A DNA stretch of 18,220 nucleotides, from NCBI GenBank assembly GCA_002421995.1, contig DISP01000095.1:1-18220 (forward strand). Reading direction: 5' to 3'. Made by a program: the position numbers and the translations under genes. This document shows positions 1 through 6,244 of the stretch, piece by piece; positions within the stretch are counted from its first letter, which is position 1; each line of letters opens with the position of its first letter. The stretch comes from Bacteroidales bacterium UBA6207 (GTDB lineage Bacteria > Bacteroidota > Bacteroidia > Bacteroidales > F082). The notes beneath the pieces were generated by a model that was not told where the DNA came from, made no database searches, and saw only the letters and a program-made list of their open reading frames with translations.

Positions 1-172
1 TTTTGCCAGAAGCAGGTAACGTTTTTGTCGCTTCCTGAAATTGCTTGACAGTTTTACGATAAAAAACTGTTATTAGATGTAAAAATAAATCATTTTTCTG
101 AGATTTGGATCATTGACGTATTATTTCCGCTTCATCTGAATCGTTGATCCCTATTTACGGTTTTGATTATGA

Positions 173-405
173 GCAATCCGCAATGTGTTGCACGAAGCCA
201 AGCGCAAAGCCGGTGTTACCACACGGGGCTCGGTGCACACACTGCGGCATTCGTTTGCCACGCATTTGCTCGAAAACGGCACCGACCTGCGGTATATACA
301 GGAATTACTGGGACATGAAAGCCTAAGACCACTGAAATACACACCCATGTAAGCACCTTAAATCTTTCAAAAATTACCAGTCCGGGCGATTTGATAAAAA
401 TTTAA
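173..405 (+). pseudogene. Tyrosine recombinase/integrase, C-terminal remnant, frameshifted
   Basis: Only the C-terminal catalytic part of a tyrosine recombinase remains. Reading from 173, the frame gives VLHEAKRKAG and then HTLRHSFATHLLENG, with the family's box II Arg and His, followed by DLRYIQELLGHES. At about 322-327 one base is missing. The frame shifts and continues as KTTEIHTHVS and then STLNLSKITSPGDLI, stopping at 403-405. In this family the nucleophile lies in IYTHVS; here the codon is CAC (His) instead of Tyr, so the protein would be inactive even if the frame were restored. The N-terminal SAM-like domain is absent, and a stop at 170-172 blocks the frame upstream. The sequence is closest in style to Bacteroidota integrases. 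It may once have served the attC-like site and cassettes just downstream. The remnant's identity is clear; its link to the cassettes is inferred. Confidence 0.85.
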
Positions 406-448
406 TCCAATCATTTCAAACAAATGAAAAAAGCTTTAATTTTGAAAT

Positions 449-573
449 GCTAAACGCCATACCATGAGATTCATGAATCTAAAATTAGGTCACAAATACC
501 TGGTAAACAATTATTTGAATTCGAGTCCAAGTTTAGACAAAGTGGAAATAAATGCCATAGGGGTGCGTTTAGC
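449..573 (+). repeat. attC-like imperfect inverted-repeat site (125 bp)
   Basis: The outer arms are perfect inverted repeats: GCTAAACGC at 449-457 and GCGTTTAGC at 565-573. The adjoining bases are weakly complementary (around 458-466 and 550-560), and the spacer is unlike any gene. Total length is 125 bp, similar to large attC sites such as Vibrio repeats. The arms resemble attC R boxes (RYYYAAC/GTTRRRY) but do not match the consensus exactly: GTTTAGC has T at the fourth position. The site lies between an integrase remnant and the first cassette-like gene. A possible second left arm (AACGCCCTATA, 2410-2420) sits just before the second IS remnant. The assignment as a recombination site is inferred from structure and position. 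Confidence 0.5.
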
Positions 574-594
574 AAGTAGTAACCACAATTGAAA

Positions 595-1209
595 ATGAAA
601 AAACTGTCATATATCTTTCTCATCGTACTACTGATCTCTTGTAAGAAAGATGAACCAGCAAATCAAACTGCGTACACATACTTAAATCCGACCCTTAAAA
701 GTGATTATTCATTTCATGAAGGTTCTTATTGGGTTTATCAAGATCAAGCAATGAATGAGGACAGTATTGTTCTTAAAAATTTTGAGACCGGATTCACTTC
801 AACTTGTCCAGACAACGTTTGTGATAGGAGAGAATTCATTAAACTAAATTTTGAAAACATCACGCAAGGACTAACCTACAATCATTATTTGATGTCTAAC
901 TTTATTAGATACAATGGGGGAGGCGCCTGGGGACAAAACGGTCAGCCTATTTTTATTTTAGACAGAAATGAAGAGTATGAATTTAACGGACTTATTGTAG
1001 GTGAAAGTATTGATAGCCTTATTGTTTTGAACGAGACCTTTTATGATATTAAAAAGATGAGCATAATTTCTGACAAGCAGTATCAGGTTGAATTTGATTA
1101 CGACATGGATTTTTATTTTTCACCATCAATCGGAGTAGTCAAGTTCATAGAATATGACACATTGAGTGGCGTAAAAATTTGGGAATTAAAAAACTTTAAT
1201 ATTGAATAA
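595..1209 (+). CDS. Predicted lipoprotein of unknown function
   Basis: The N-terminus is a lipoprotein signal peptide: MKKLSYIFLIVLLISC, with a lipobox LISC and lysines and acidic residues right after Cys16. The mature protein is therefore probably lipid-anchored in the envelope. I chose the ATG at 595; a TTG two codons upstream (589) is possible but adds nothing to the signal. The remainder (about 188 residues) is rich in aromatic and acidic residues and looks beta-rich (for example SFHEGSYWVYQDQ and DYDMDFYFSPSIGVVKF). This pattern is common in small Bacteroidota surface lipoproteins. I recognise no named family. The gene is AT-rich and alone between the attC-like site and IS remnant A, consistent with a single-gene cassette. 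No clear promoter or Shine-Dalgarno sequence is visible. Confidence 0.85.
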   Translation: MKKLSYIFLIVLLISCKKDEPANQTAYTYLNPTLKSDYSFHEGSYWVYQDQAMNEDSIVLKNFETGFTSTCPDNVCDRREFIKLNFENITQGLTYNHYLMSNFIRYNGGGAWGQNGQPIFILDRNEEYEFNGLIVGESIDSLIVLNETFYDIKKMSIISDKQYQVEFDYDMDFYFSPSIGVVKFIEYDTLSGVKIWELKNFNIE

Positions 1210-1219
1210 TAACGGTGGT

Positions 1220-1481
1220 TAATAATCAGGAGTTCATGTGGTCGGAACGACCATCAGTGCCACAGCCCGAAAACTCGCTGTTATTATCTGGAACATGGTG
1301 GTGAAAGGTGTGCCCTGGAGCAACCCGGAAGGATATCTCTTTTTAGACCAAAAAAGAAAACTTGGTTTGGTAAAGCACATTCAGAAACAAATTGATAAAT
1401 TTGCCATTACTGCCGATGATCTGCAGATTATTAAAATGTAAATAACTCAATATCAATATGTTAGAATATCGTTAGTCAGAA
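1220..1481 (+). mobile_element. IS110/IS1111-type transposase C-terminal remnant A
   Basis: An open stretch at 1238-1441 encodes 67 codons. Residues 5-25 include ISATARKLAVIIWNMVVKG, which matches the C-terminal ARKLAVIIW region of IS110-family (transposase_20) enzymes. The tail FAITADDLQIIKM ends in TAA at 1439-1441. The RuvC-like DEDD part and most of the transposase are missing, so this is a fragment. The first 33 bp (1220-1252) are identical to the start of remnant B, and 1373-1481 matches 2572-2680 at about 100 of 109 positions. It follows a cassette-like gene directly. IS110/IS1111 members are known that insert into attC sites, so this position may mark a former attC. Whether the 67-codon frame is expressed is unknown; I treat it as a remnant. 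Confidence 0.65.
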
Positions 1482-1500
1482 TTTTAAAAACACACACACG

Positions 1501-2157
1501 ATGACAGAAATTCAGACCAAAATAGAAGAGATTCGATTACTATTTAATGATAGGGTAGAGCATTTCGAATATTCGCGGAATGCTAATATTCCATTTAAGG
1601 TTCATTCTTTTATTGAAATTATGAATTTAAGAATGTTGGATTTTTGTGAAGCAAGTTATTTGCTTATAAATAGCAATCATATAATTCCATCTTTGACTCT
1701 AATTCGTGCACTTTTTGAGAATGTTGCTGTTGCTTACAGGATATCATCCGCTATTGACAAGTCTCTACACTCAAATAAATTGACTGAAGATTTTGATGAT
1801 TTAATCACAAAGATTTCATTGGGTACAAGATATGATAGCGATGTGAGTGCCATCAATATAATGACAAATATTGAAAAGCTTGATAAAAAGTATAATGGAA
1901 TGCATAAATTCTATGAAGATTTGTGCGAATTTGTTCATCCAAATTGGGATGGTGTTGAAGGTAGTTATTCTGAGCTTTTTGAAAAGAACAGATATACAGA
2001 TATTTTTAAAGTGTTTACGATAGAACATCCTTTATTTAAATGGTTTGAAAGTTGCCTTTTACTGTGTATGAGCGTATATATTGATAACTCTCAAAATATA
2101 AAAGCTAATCTTCCATCGTTTACTGTTTTATGTGAATCTGAAATTGCGAATAAATGA
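1501..2157 (+). CDS. Helical protein of unknown function, DUF5677-like features
   Basis: This 218-residue protein appears almost entirely alpha-helical. It carries an R-x-x-x-E type segment (LIRALFENVAVAYRI, about residues 68-82) and a later FYEDLCEFVHPN segment (about 137-148). The pairing of RaLfE and 'e.vHP' is typical of DUF5677-like, HEPN-related proteins often found in accessory or defence loci. I do not see the Rx4-6H motif of HEPN ribonucleases, so nuclease activity is not supported. No signal peptide or membrane segment is evident. The ATG at 1501 follows IS remnant A after a short A/CA-rich stretch. The stop overlaps the start of the next gene (ATGA at 2154-2157), so the two are likely translated together. 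Codon use is AT-rich, unlike the genes beyond 3400. The family assignment is tentative. Confidence 0.75.
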   Translation: MTEIQTKIEEIRLLFNDRVEHFEYSRNANIPFKVHSFIEIMNLRMLDFCEASYLLINSNHIIPSLTLIRALFENVAVAYRISSAIDKSLHSNKLTEDFDDLITKISLGTRYDSDVSAINIMTNIEKLDKKYNGMHKFYEDLCEFVHPNWDGVEGSYSELFEKNRYTDIFKVFTIEHPLFKWFESCLLLCMSVYIDNSQNIKANLPSFTVLCESEIANK

Positions 2158-2405
2158 ATGACGACTTGATTTATCGAGACTTTGAGTATGCCAATTCCTT
2201 TAAATTAGGTGAATTGACAGGACAAAAAATTATTCAGGCGGTAAAGGAAAAAAATATTGAAGAAATTAAAAGATTAATGAAATTGCCAGTTGATGAAGGT
2301 GGTCTTATTCTTTTAAGATTGACAGCAAAAGATAAAAATGGCAAAACGGCTAAAGAGCTTGCATTGGATTCTGAAAACAAAGAAATTATTGACTTATTTG
2401 AATAA
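2154..2405 (+). CDS. Small ankyrin-repeat-like protein
   Basis: This is an 83-residue protein translated from the ATGA overlap with the preceding gene. The segment IIQAVKEKNIEEIKRLM, then a linker, then DKNGKTAKELALDSENKEI and IDLF fits one to one-and-a-half ankyrin repeats. It has the usual D-x-x-G-x-T-A-x-x-x-A core and the helix-turn-helix spacing, roughly residues 25-82. Ankyrin repeats bind other proteins; a partner is suggested by the translational coupling to the helical protein upstream. The pair could act as an effector and its partner or regulator, but nothing in the sequence proves that. The gene ends 13 bases before IS remnant B, and the sequence AACGCCCTATA just after its stop resembles the left arm of the attC-like site. 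Confidence 0.7.
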   Translation: MNDDLIYRDFEYANSFKLGELTGQKIIQAVKEKNIEEIKRLMKLPVDEGGLILLRLTAKDKNGKTAKELALDSENKEIIDLFE

Positions 2406-2418
2406 AAAAAACGCCCTA

Positions 2419-2680
2419 TAATAATCAGGAGTTCATGTGGTCGGAACGACCCAGCATGAACTCCCGGTTGAACGAACCCCCATACGTGTAATTTTGGTTA
2501 TGGAAATTGGAAGCTGCTTTCAGGCAAAAACCGATGCTGAGCTTGCCAAAGCAAAGAAAACACGGAATGTCAAGCGCATTCAGAAAAAAATCACTAAATT
2601 TGCCATTACTGTTGATGATCTGCAGATTATTAAAATGTAAATTACTCAATATCATTATGTTAGAATATCGTTAGTCAGAA
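2419..2680 (+). mobile_element. IS110-like remnant B, related to remnant A at both ends
   Basis: Bases 2419-2451 are identical to 1220-1252, and 2572-2680 matches 1373-1481 with nine mismatches and no gaps. The 120 bases between (2452-2571) have the same length as in remnant A but no visible similarity. They do not encode the ARKLAVIIW block. The reading frame is still open for 67 codons (2437-2640), ending in the same tail (FAITVDDLQIIKM). It is thus a second copy of the same mobile-element 3' end with a replaced or strongly diverged centre. It separates the ankyrin-like gene from the methyltransferase gene. The IS110 identity rests on the similarity to remnant A. Confidence 0.55.
2428..2464 (+). 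repeat. Strong hairpin at the left end of remnant B
   Basis: GGAGTTCATG (2428-2437) and CATGAACTCC (2455-2464) are perfect 10-bp inverted repeats. They enclose a second stem, GGTCG-GAA-CGACC (2439-2451). Remnant A keeps the inner stem and the left outer arm but lacks the right outer arm. No T-run follows, so this is not a simple terminator. It may be part of the mobile element or a recombination-associated fold. Confidence 0.6.
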
Positions 2681-2717
2681 GCAAAAAAACGACACACACA
2701 GATAAACAGATAATAAT

Positions 2718-3350
2718 ATGACAGAATTTTGGGAGACAAGCTTTAGAGATAAACAAGAAATGTGGGGCTGGGAACCAGCTGATTCCGCAACAGATGCTTT
2801 AGAATTATTTAAAAAATACGGATTAAATAAAATCTTAATTCCTGGATTTGGTTACGGTAGAAATGCAAAGATTTTTAATGACCAAGGATTCAAGGTTACA
2901 GGGATTGAGATTTCTGAAACTGCAATTGATTTAGCACAAAAACACTTTGGAGATAGTATAAAAGTATATCATGGTTCTGTCAGTTTAATGCCGTTTGACA
3001 AAGAATTATATGATGGAATACTCTGTTATAGTTTAATCCATTTATTAAACGAAAACGAACGACTAAAACTGATTGATGATTGTTATAATCAACTTAAGCC
3101 TAATGGATATATGGTCTTTGTGACAATTTCAAAAATGGACTTTAGATTTGGTCAAGGAAAAGAAATAAGCAAAGATACATTTGAGCCATGGGCTGGACTT
3201 ACTTTATACTTTTATGATTCAGATTCAATTAAATCTGATTTTGGCAAATATGGATTGATAGATGCCGAAATAATTAATGAACCAAAAGTGGACTCGGGAG
3301 ATAAACCCTCACAAAGATTTTGGTATATCGTTTGTAAAAAAGGGGAATAA
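2718..3350 (+). CDS. Class I SAM-dependent methyltransferase
   Basis: This 210-residue cytosolic enzyme has the class I (Rossmann-like) methyltransferase fold. Motif I is ILIPGFGYGRNAKIF (about residues 39-53), with the acidic end of strand 2 in VTGIEIS (about 64-70). The motif IV region is PFDKELYDGILCYSLIHLL, and LKPNGYMVFVTIS forms the post-IV strand. The N-terminus, FWETSFRDKQEMWGWEPADS, resembles the TehB/thiopurine-type methyltransferase group, where a conserved Trp-rich stretch shapes the small-molecule pocket. The substrate cannot be read from sequence. The gene stands alone after IS remnant B, and its codon use is AT-rich like the other cassette-like genes. Small methyltransferases are common cargo in cassette arrays. 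It begins ATGACAGAA, the same nine bases as the gene at 1501 that follows remnant A. Confidence 0.9.
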   Translation: MTEFWETSFRDKQEMWGWEPADSATDALELFKKYGLNKILIPGFGYGRNAKIFNDQGFKVTGIEISETAIDLAQKHFGDSIKVYHGSVSLMPFDKELYDGILCYSLIHLLNENERLKLIDDCYNQLKPNGYMVFVTISKMDFRFGQGKEISKDTFEPWAGLTLYFYDSDSIKSDFGKYGLIDAEIINEPKVDSGDKPSQRFWYIVCKKGE

Positions 3351-3407
3351 GTTTACTGTCATTGCTGACGCTGTTTGAATCCTGAACTCAAAACCTTATT
3401 CAAATCA

Positions 3408-4658
3408 TCAAAAATACCACCCCAGCTGCAAACTCCACTGCTTGCTGTTTTGGTTGTTGTGGCCTTGCCTGGAATTGGGGCTGAGCAAATATTCAAAACT
3501 GCTTTGAATGCTCAGGATGTTGTTGCCAAACCACCTGCCTTCAACACCCAGCGACAATATGCTTCCTGCCTTGAATCTCCTTATTGATCTCAAATAATAC
3601 CTCTCGAAAAATAAATCATGGTAATCCGGATTACTGTGCAGCAGTATTTTGGTTGTGAAACCGACCCCAAAAACAAAGGAGGTGTTTTTCGTCTTCACAA
3701 AATCGTAGGCAATTTGAAACGGAATCTTCAAATCTACCAATTCAAGCTTCGGGAAGATGCTGTCGCCGGCCGGATGATAGCCGCTAAAATCATATCGAAC
3801 CCCTTCATAAATAATATAATACGAATCTTTGTCAATGGGTGTAAAATGCTGCGGAGCAAAATTGAACGCTGTATAAATCCCCGATTTCAGCTTGAAACGC
3901 CTGCTGTTGTGCAGAAAATCGGTGAGCATCATATTCAGTCCAATCTGATAGGCCTCGCTGTAATCACTTTTCAAGTAATTGCCAATTTTAAGATTAACCG
4001 CCGATATTGCAAACGCAGGGCCAATATGAAACTTCGCTTTGGGCACCTTGCTTTCATAAACGATGCAATTGCCCGTGTCGCAAACACTGTTGTGGTAGTC
4101 TTTGGCCAGGCCGATGAGCGACCGGTGCGAAAGCTTCAGCCGGTCAATTTCTTTTCCGGTCTCAGGACTGTCGTTCATCATCACATGCAGCAGTCCTTTG
4201 TATCTGCCTGGTCGTGTGTATGATTTATGTTTCTCGTGGTATATCTTTTCGTCAGAAATAAGCTCAACCAGCACTCCTTGCTCTTTCTCAACATAATAAT
4301 GCTCAACAACATCGTAATAATAATAGACACTTGCGATGCCTTTGACTAAAAACTCCATGAATCGTTTTTTCTGAATGCCGGTGCCGGAAGGGAGCAAGCG
4401 CGAAACATAATACCTTCCATCGCTGAACATGAAAGCCTCGGTATCATCCGGCGTAAAAACACGTGTATCCCCGTCGTTCGTTGCCTTGAAAACACATTTT
4501 TGCATGGTTGATCGGCCGTCGGAAATCTGCACATAGCCTTGCAGCGTGTCGCCGTTCAGCATAAAAACCAGGGCCGGAGCAAATTCCTCCTGGGCCACCA
4601 CATTGTTTTGCCAAAATAAAACCAAAACGAAAAAAAACAGGACGAATGGGAATTTCAT
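3408..4658 (-). CDS. Exported protein with probable outer-membrane beta-barrel C-terminus
   Basis: A 416-residue protein. I start it at the ATG at 4658 because this gives a clean signal peptide (MKFPFVLFFFVLVLFWQN, with cleavage likely after NNVVAQ); the frame extends ten codons further upstream without improving it. Residues of about 30-160 form a beta-rich domain beginning FMLNGDTLQGYVQ, typical of periplasmic domains in Bacteroidota. From about residue 200 the pattern of alternating hydrophobic strands (FHIGPAFAIS, FKLKSGIYTAFNF, FVFGVGFTTKI) ends in LQLGWYF. A terminal Phe on an amphipathic strand is the usual outer-membrane barrel signature. The function is unknown. It lies downstream of and on the same strand as another exported protein but has its own promoter candidate at 4757-4785. 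Its end marks the border with the accessory region. Confidence 0.85.
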   Translation of the reverse strand: MKFPFVLFFFVLVLFWQNNVVAQEEFAPALVFMLNGDTLQGYVQISDGRSTMQKCVFKATNDGDTRVFTPDDTEAFMFSDGRYYVSRLLPSGTGIQKKRFMEFLVKGIASVYYYYDVVEHYYVEKEQGVLVELISDEKIYHEKHKSYTRPGRYKGLLHVMMNDSPETGKEIDRLKLSHRSLIGLAKDYHNSVCDTGNCIVYESKVPKAKFHIGPAFAISAVNLKIGNYLKSDYSEAYQIGLNMMLTDFLHNSRRFKLKSGIYTAFNFAPQHFTPIDKDSYYIIYEGVRYDFSGYHPAGDSIFPKLELVDLKIPFQIAYDFVKTKNTSFVFGVGFTTKILLHSNPDYHDLFFERYYLRSIRRFKAGSILSLGVEGRWFGNNILSIQSSFEYLLSPNSRQGHNNQNSKQWSLQLGWYF

Positions 4659-4756
4659 AACATTTATTGCTGGTTTGTTTCCAGGCATTTTGCAAGATAA
4701 GCGACAGCATTACCGCGGTCATGCTCAACCTACATCAGCCTTATATTTCTTTTATG

Positions 4757-4785
4757 CAAATTTAATTTTTTTTGATTACGGCCAA
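4757..4785 (-). promoter_or_regulatory. Bacteroidota-type promoter candidate for the 4658 gene
   Basis: On the minus strand TTG (4785-4783) is followed after 18 bases by TAAATTTG (4764-4757), a full match to the -7 consensus TAnnTTTG. It lies about 100 bases upstream of the ATG at 4658. The spacer is one base shorter than usual. Confidence 0.5.
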
Positions 4786-4790
4786 CCCCG

Positions 4791-6026
4791 TCAGCGTATT
4801 CTCTGTCGAACAACAGTTTTATAACTCCCCACCGGGTTGTTTATCATCACCAGGTAGTAGATAAAACCGTTGTCAAGCCTGACTTTTGATGCGATCTTAA
4901 GCCGGTTTTTTGCCAGCATCTCACCATTCAGTGTATTGATTTCATGGAGCCTGCCTTTGAATTCGATGTAAACTTTAGAATTGGTGTTGTCAATGATCAG
5001 TTCATCATTCCATATCGAAGAAGTAAGACGCTCGTTGAGCCTCACACCGCCTTTTTTTTCCAAGCTCGTATCATCATAAAAATCAATGCTGCCCTCATTG
5101 TAGTTGAAATGAAATATGGTGTCGGAAAAATGAAAAATAGTCTCCCTGAAAGGCCTGTACATAAACTCGCTTTCAAACTTGAAAGCATCATCTTCGCGTA
5201 TTGCCAATGGCGGATGTTTTGCATTAAACTGCAACGACTGCATGAGTTTACCATACCTTCCAAACTGATTCTTCTGAATAAAATACTGCCTTGTTGTTTT
5301 CTCAACATCAATGCCGAAAAACGTATGTGCGTATCCCTGATTGGTGATATGTTCAAAAAAAAGGAAATTTCCGCTCTTGAAAAGACAATGATCCATTATA
5401 TCGTGAAAGCGCTCAAGCTCCACTTCACAGCATATCGCCCATGTGGTATCGTTTTGAACGATCTGATAGGCTGCGTTTTTTGTCAAAACATGGCAATTGT
5501 TCAAACAATCCCTGAACAATCCGAGGGCTTTTATGGTGTCGTTGAGCCGTATCTCAGCCTTCTTCATCAGCTTCTCGTCCATAATCACCACATGGTAGCC
5601 TGACATGTCATCGTAATATCCAACAGAAAAAATCAGCTTGTTGCACAGCTCAAAATCTATTGCAAAAAAATAGTTTGGAAGCAGTTTCACCGTGGCTTCC
5701 GACAAAACCGACACCTCATCGAGCAACTTAATACGTGGCTCGAGCAAAATTGTTAGTGTATCGTCAGAAGCTGCATTGATTGTGACATTCTTCTCGAAGT
5801 ACGAAACATGCGAAACGCTCAATGTTGCCGGAAAGGCTGCAATCTGCAGTCGCGCATAGCCGTTTTTCTGCGTCGCAGCACCTTTTGAACTGCTGTTGAC
5901 AACGATATTTACATTTGAAATTCCCTCTCCGCTTTGCTTGTCGAGCACCACAACCGAAACATCACTATTGTTAAAGTACTGACCTTTAGTATTTTGACTC
6001 ACACATAAAAATATCACGAGTGACAA
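4791..6026 (-). CDS. Exported CarboxypepD_reg-like protein with a problematic start
   Basis: A 411-residue protein from the TTG at 6026. After a hydrophobic export segment (LSLVIFLCVSQNTKGQ), residues of about 20-95 form a CarboxypepD_reg-like/TonB-plug-type beta-sandwich: VSVVVLDKQSGEGISNVNI, then GAATQKNGYARLQI, then LSVSHVSYFEKNVTI. This domain is common at the N-terminus of Bacteroidota cell-surface proteins. The remaining ~310 residues are beta-rich with regularly spaced strands (NYFFAIDFEL, YHVVIMDEKL, VYIEFKGRLHEIN) and could be a propeller. No catalytic motif is recognised. The natural start appears to be the ATG at 6062, in the same frame, but a TAA at 6045-6047 interrupts after MKNTS. 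The present start is therefore TTG or another non-ATG codon, or the gene is a recent pseudogene. A near-consensus promoter lies at 6070-6100. Confidence 0.75.
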   Translation of the reverse strand: MSLVIFLCVSQNTKGQYFNNSDVSVVVLDKQSGEGISNVNIVVNSSSKGAATQKNGYARLQIAAFPATLSVSHVSYFEKNVTINAASDDTLTILLEPRIKLLDEVSVLSEATVKLLPNYFFAIDFELCNKLIFSVGYYDDMSGYHVVIMDEKLMKKAEIRLNDTIKALGLFRDCLNNCHVLTKNAAYQIVQNDTTWAICCEVELERFHDIMDHCLFKSGNFLFFEHITNQGYAHTFFGIDVEKTTRQYFIQKNQFGRYGKLMQSLQFNAKHPPLAIREDDAFKFESEFMYRPFRETIFHFSDTIFHFNYNEGSIDFYDDTSLEKKGGVRLNERLTSSIWNDELIIDNTNSKVYIEFKGRLHEINTLNGEMLAKNRLKIASKVRLDNGFIYYLVMINNPVGSYKTVVRQRIR

Positions 6027-6069
6027 AATGAATAGTGGGTAATATTAAGATGTGTTTTTCATTGCAGCA

Positions 6070-6100
6070 CAAATATACTACTACGGGAAACAAAATCAAA
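6070..6100 (-). promoter_or_regulatory. Bacteroidota-type promoter, consensus match
   Basis: On the minus strand TTTG (6100-6097), 19 bases, then TATATTTG (6077-6070) match TTTG-N19-TAnnTTTG exactly. The expected start of transcription is around 6062-6067. This is at or a few bases before the ATG at 6062, so the mRNA would have almost no 5' leader if that ATG is used. Confidence 0.7.
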
Positions 6101-6244
6101 CGGTTTTATAGCTGCAATTTGAATTTTTTCAGGATGCAGAAATGCTCCTCTCACCGAAAGCATTCAGTATGGAAAGAACAGGAAATCAGCGCAAGCAATT
6201 TGCAGTGTGCCAATTGAAACCGGAGTTCAAAGCAATGTGCCCTG

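Noticed and set aside
48..70. Inverted repeat ACAGTTTT / AAAACTGT near the left edge
   Set aside because: It could be a weak terminator, but the stem is almost all A/T, no T-run follows and no gene upstream is visible.
144..326. 60-residue plus-strand and 65-residue minus-strand reading frames over the integrase remnant
   Set aside because: The frame starting at 185 in a different phase gives the HTLRHSFATHLL recombinase motif, so these are out-of-phase shadows.
1220..2680. CRISPR-like or tandem repeat array
   Set aside because: Only two repeat copies occur, about 1.2 kb apart with genes between, so they are dispersed mobile-element remnants.
3618..4223. 201-residue plus-strand frame and other long plus frames at 4944-5603, 6542-7264 and 8624-9172
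   Set aside because: All lie opposite minus-strand genes with signal peptides or conserved motifs and show no coherent domain of their own.
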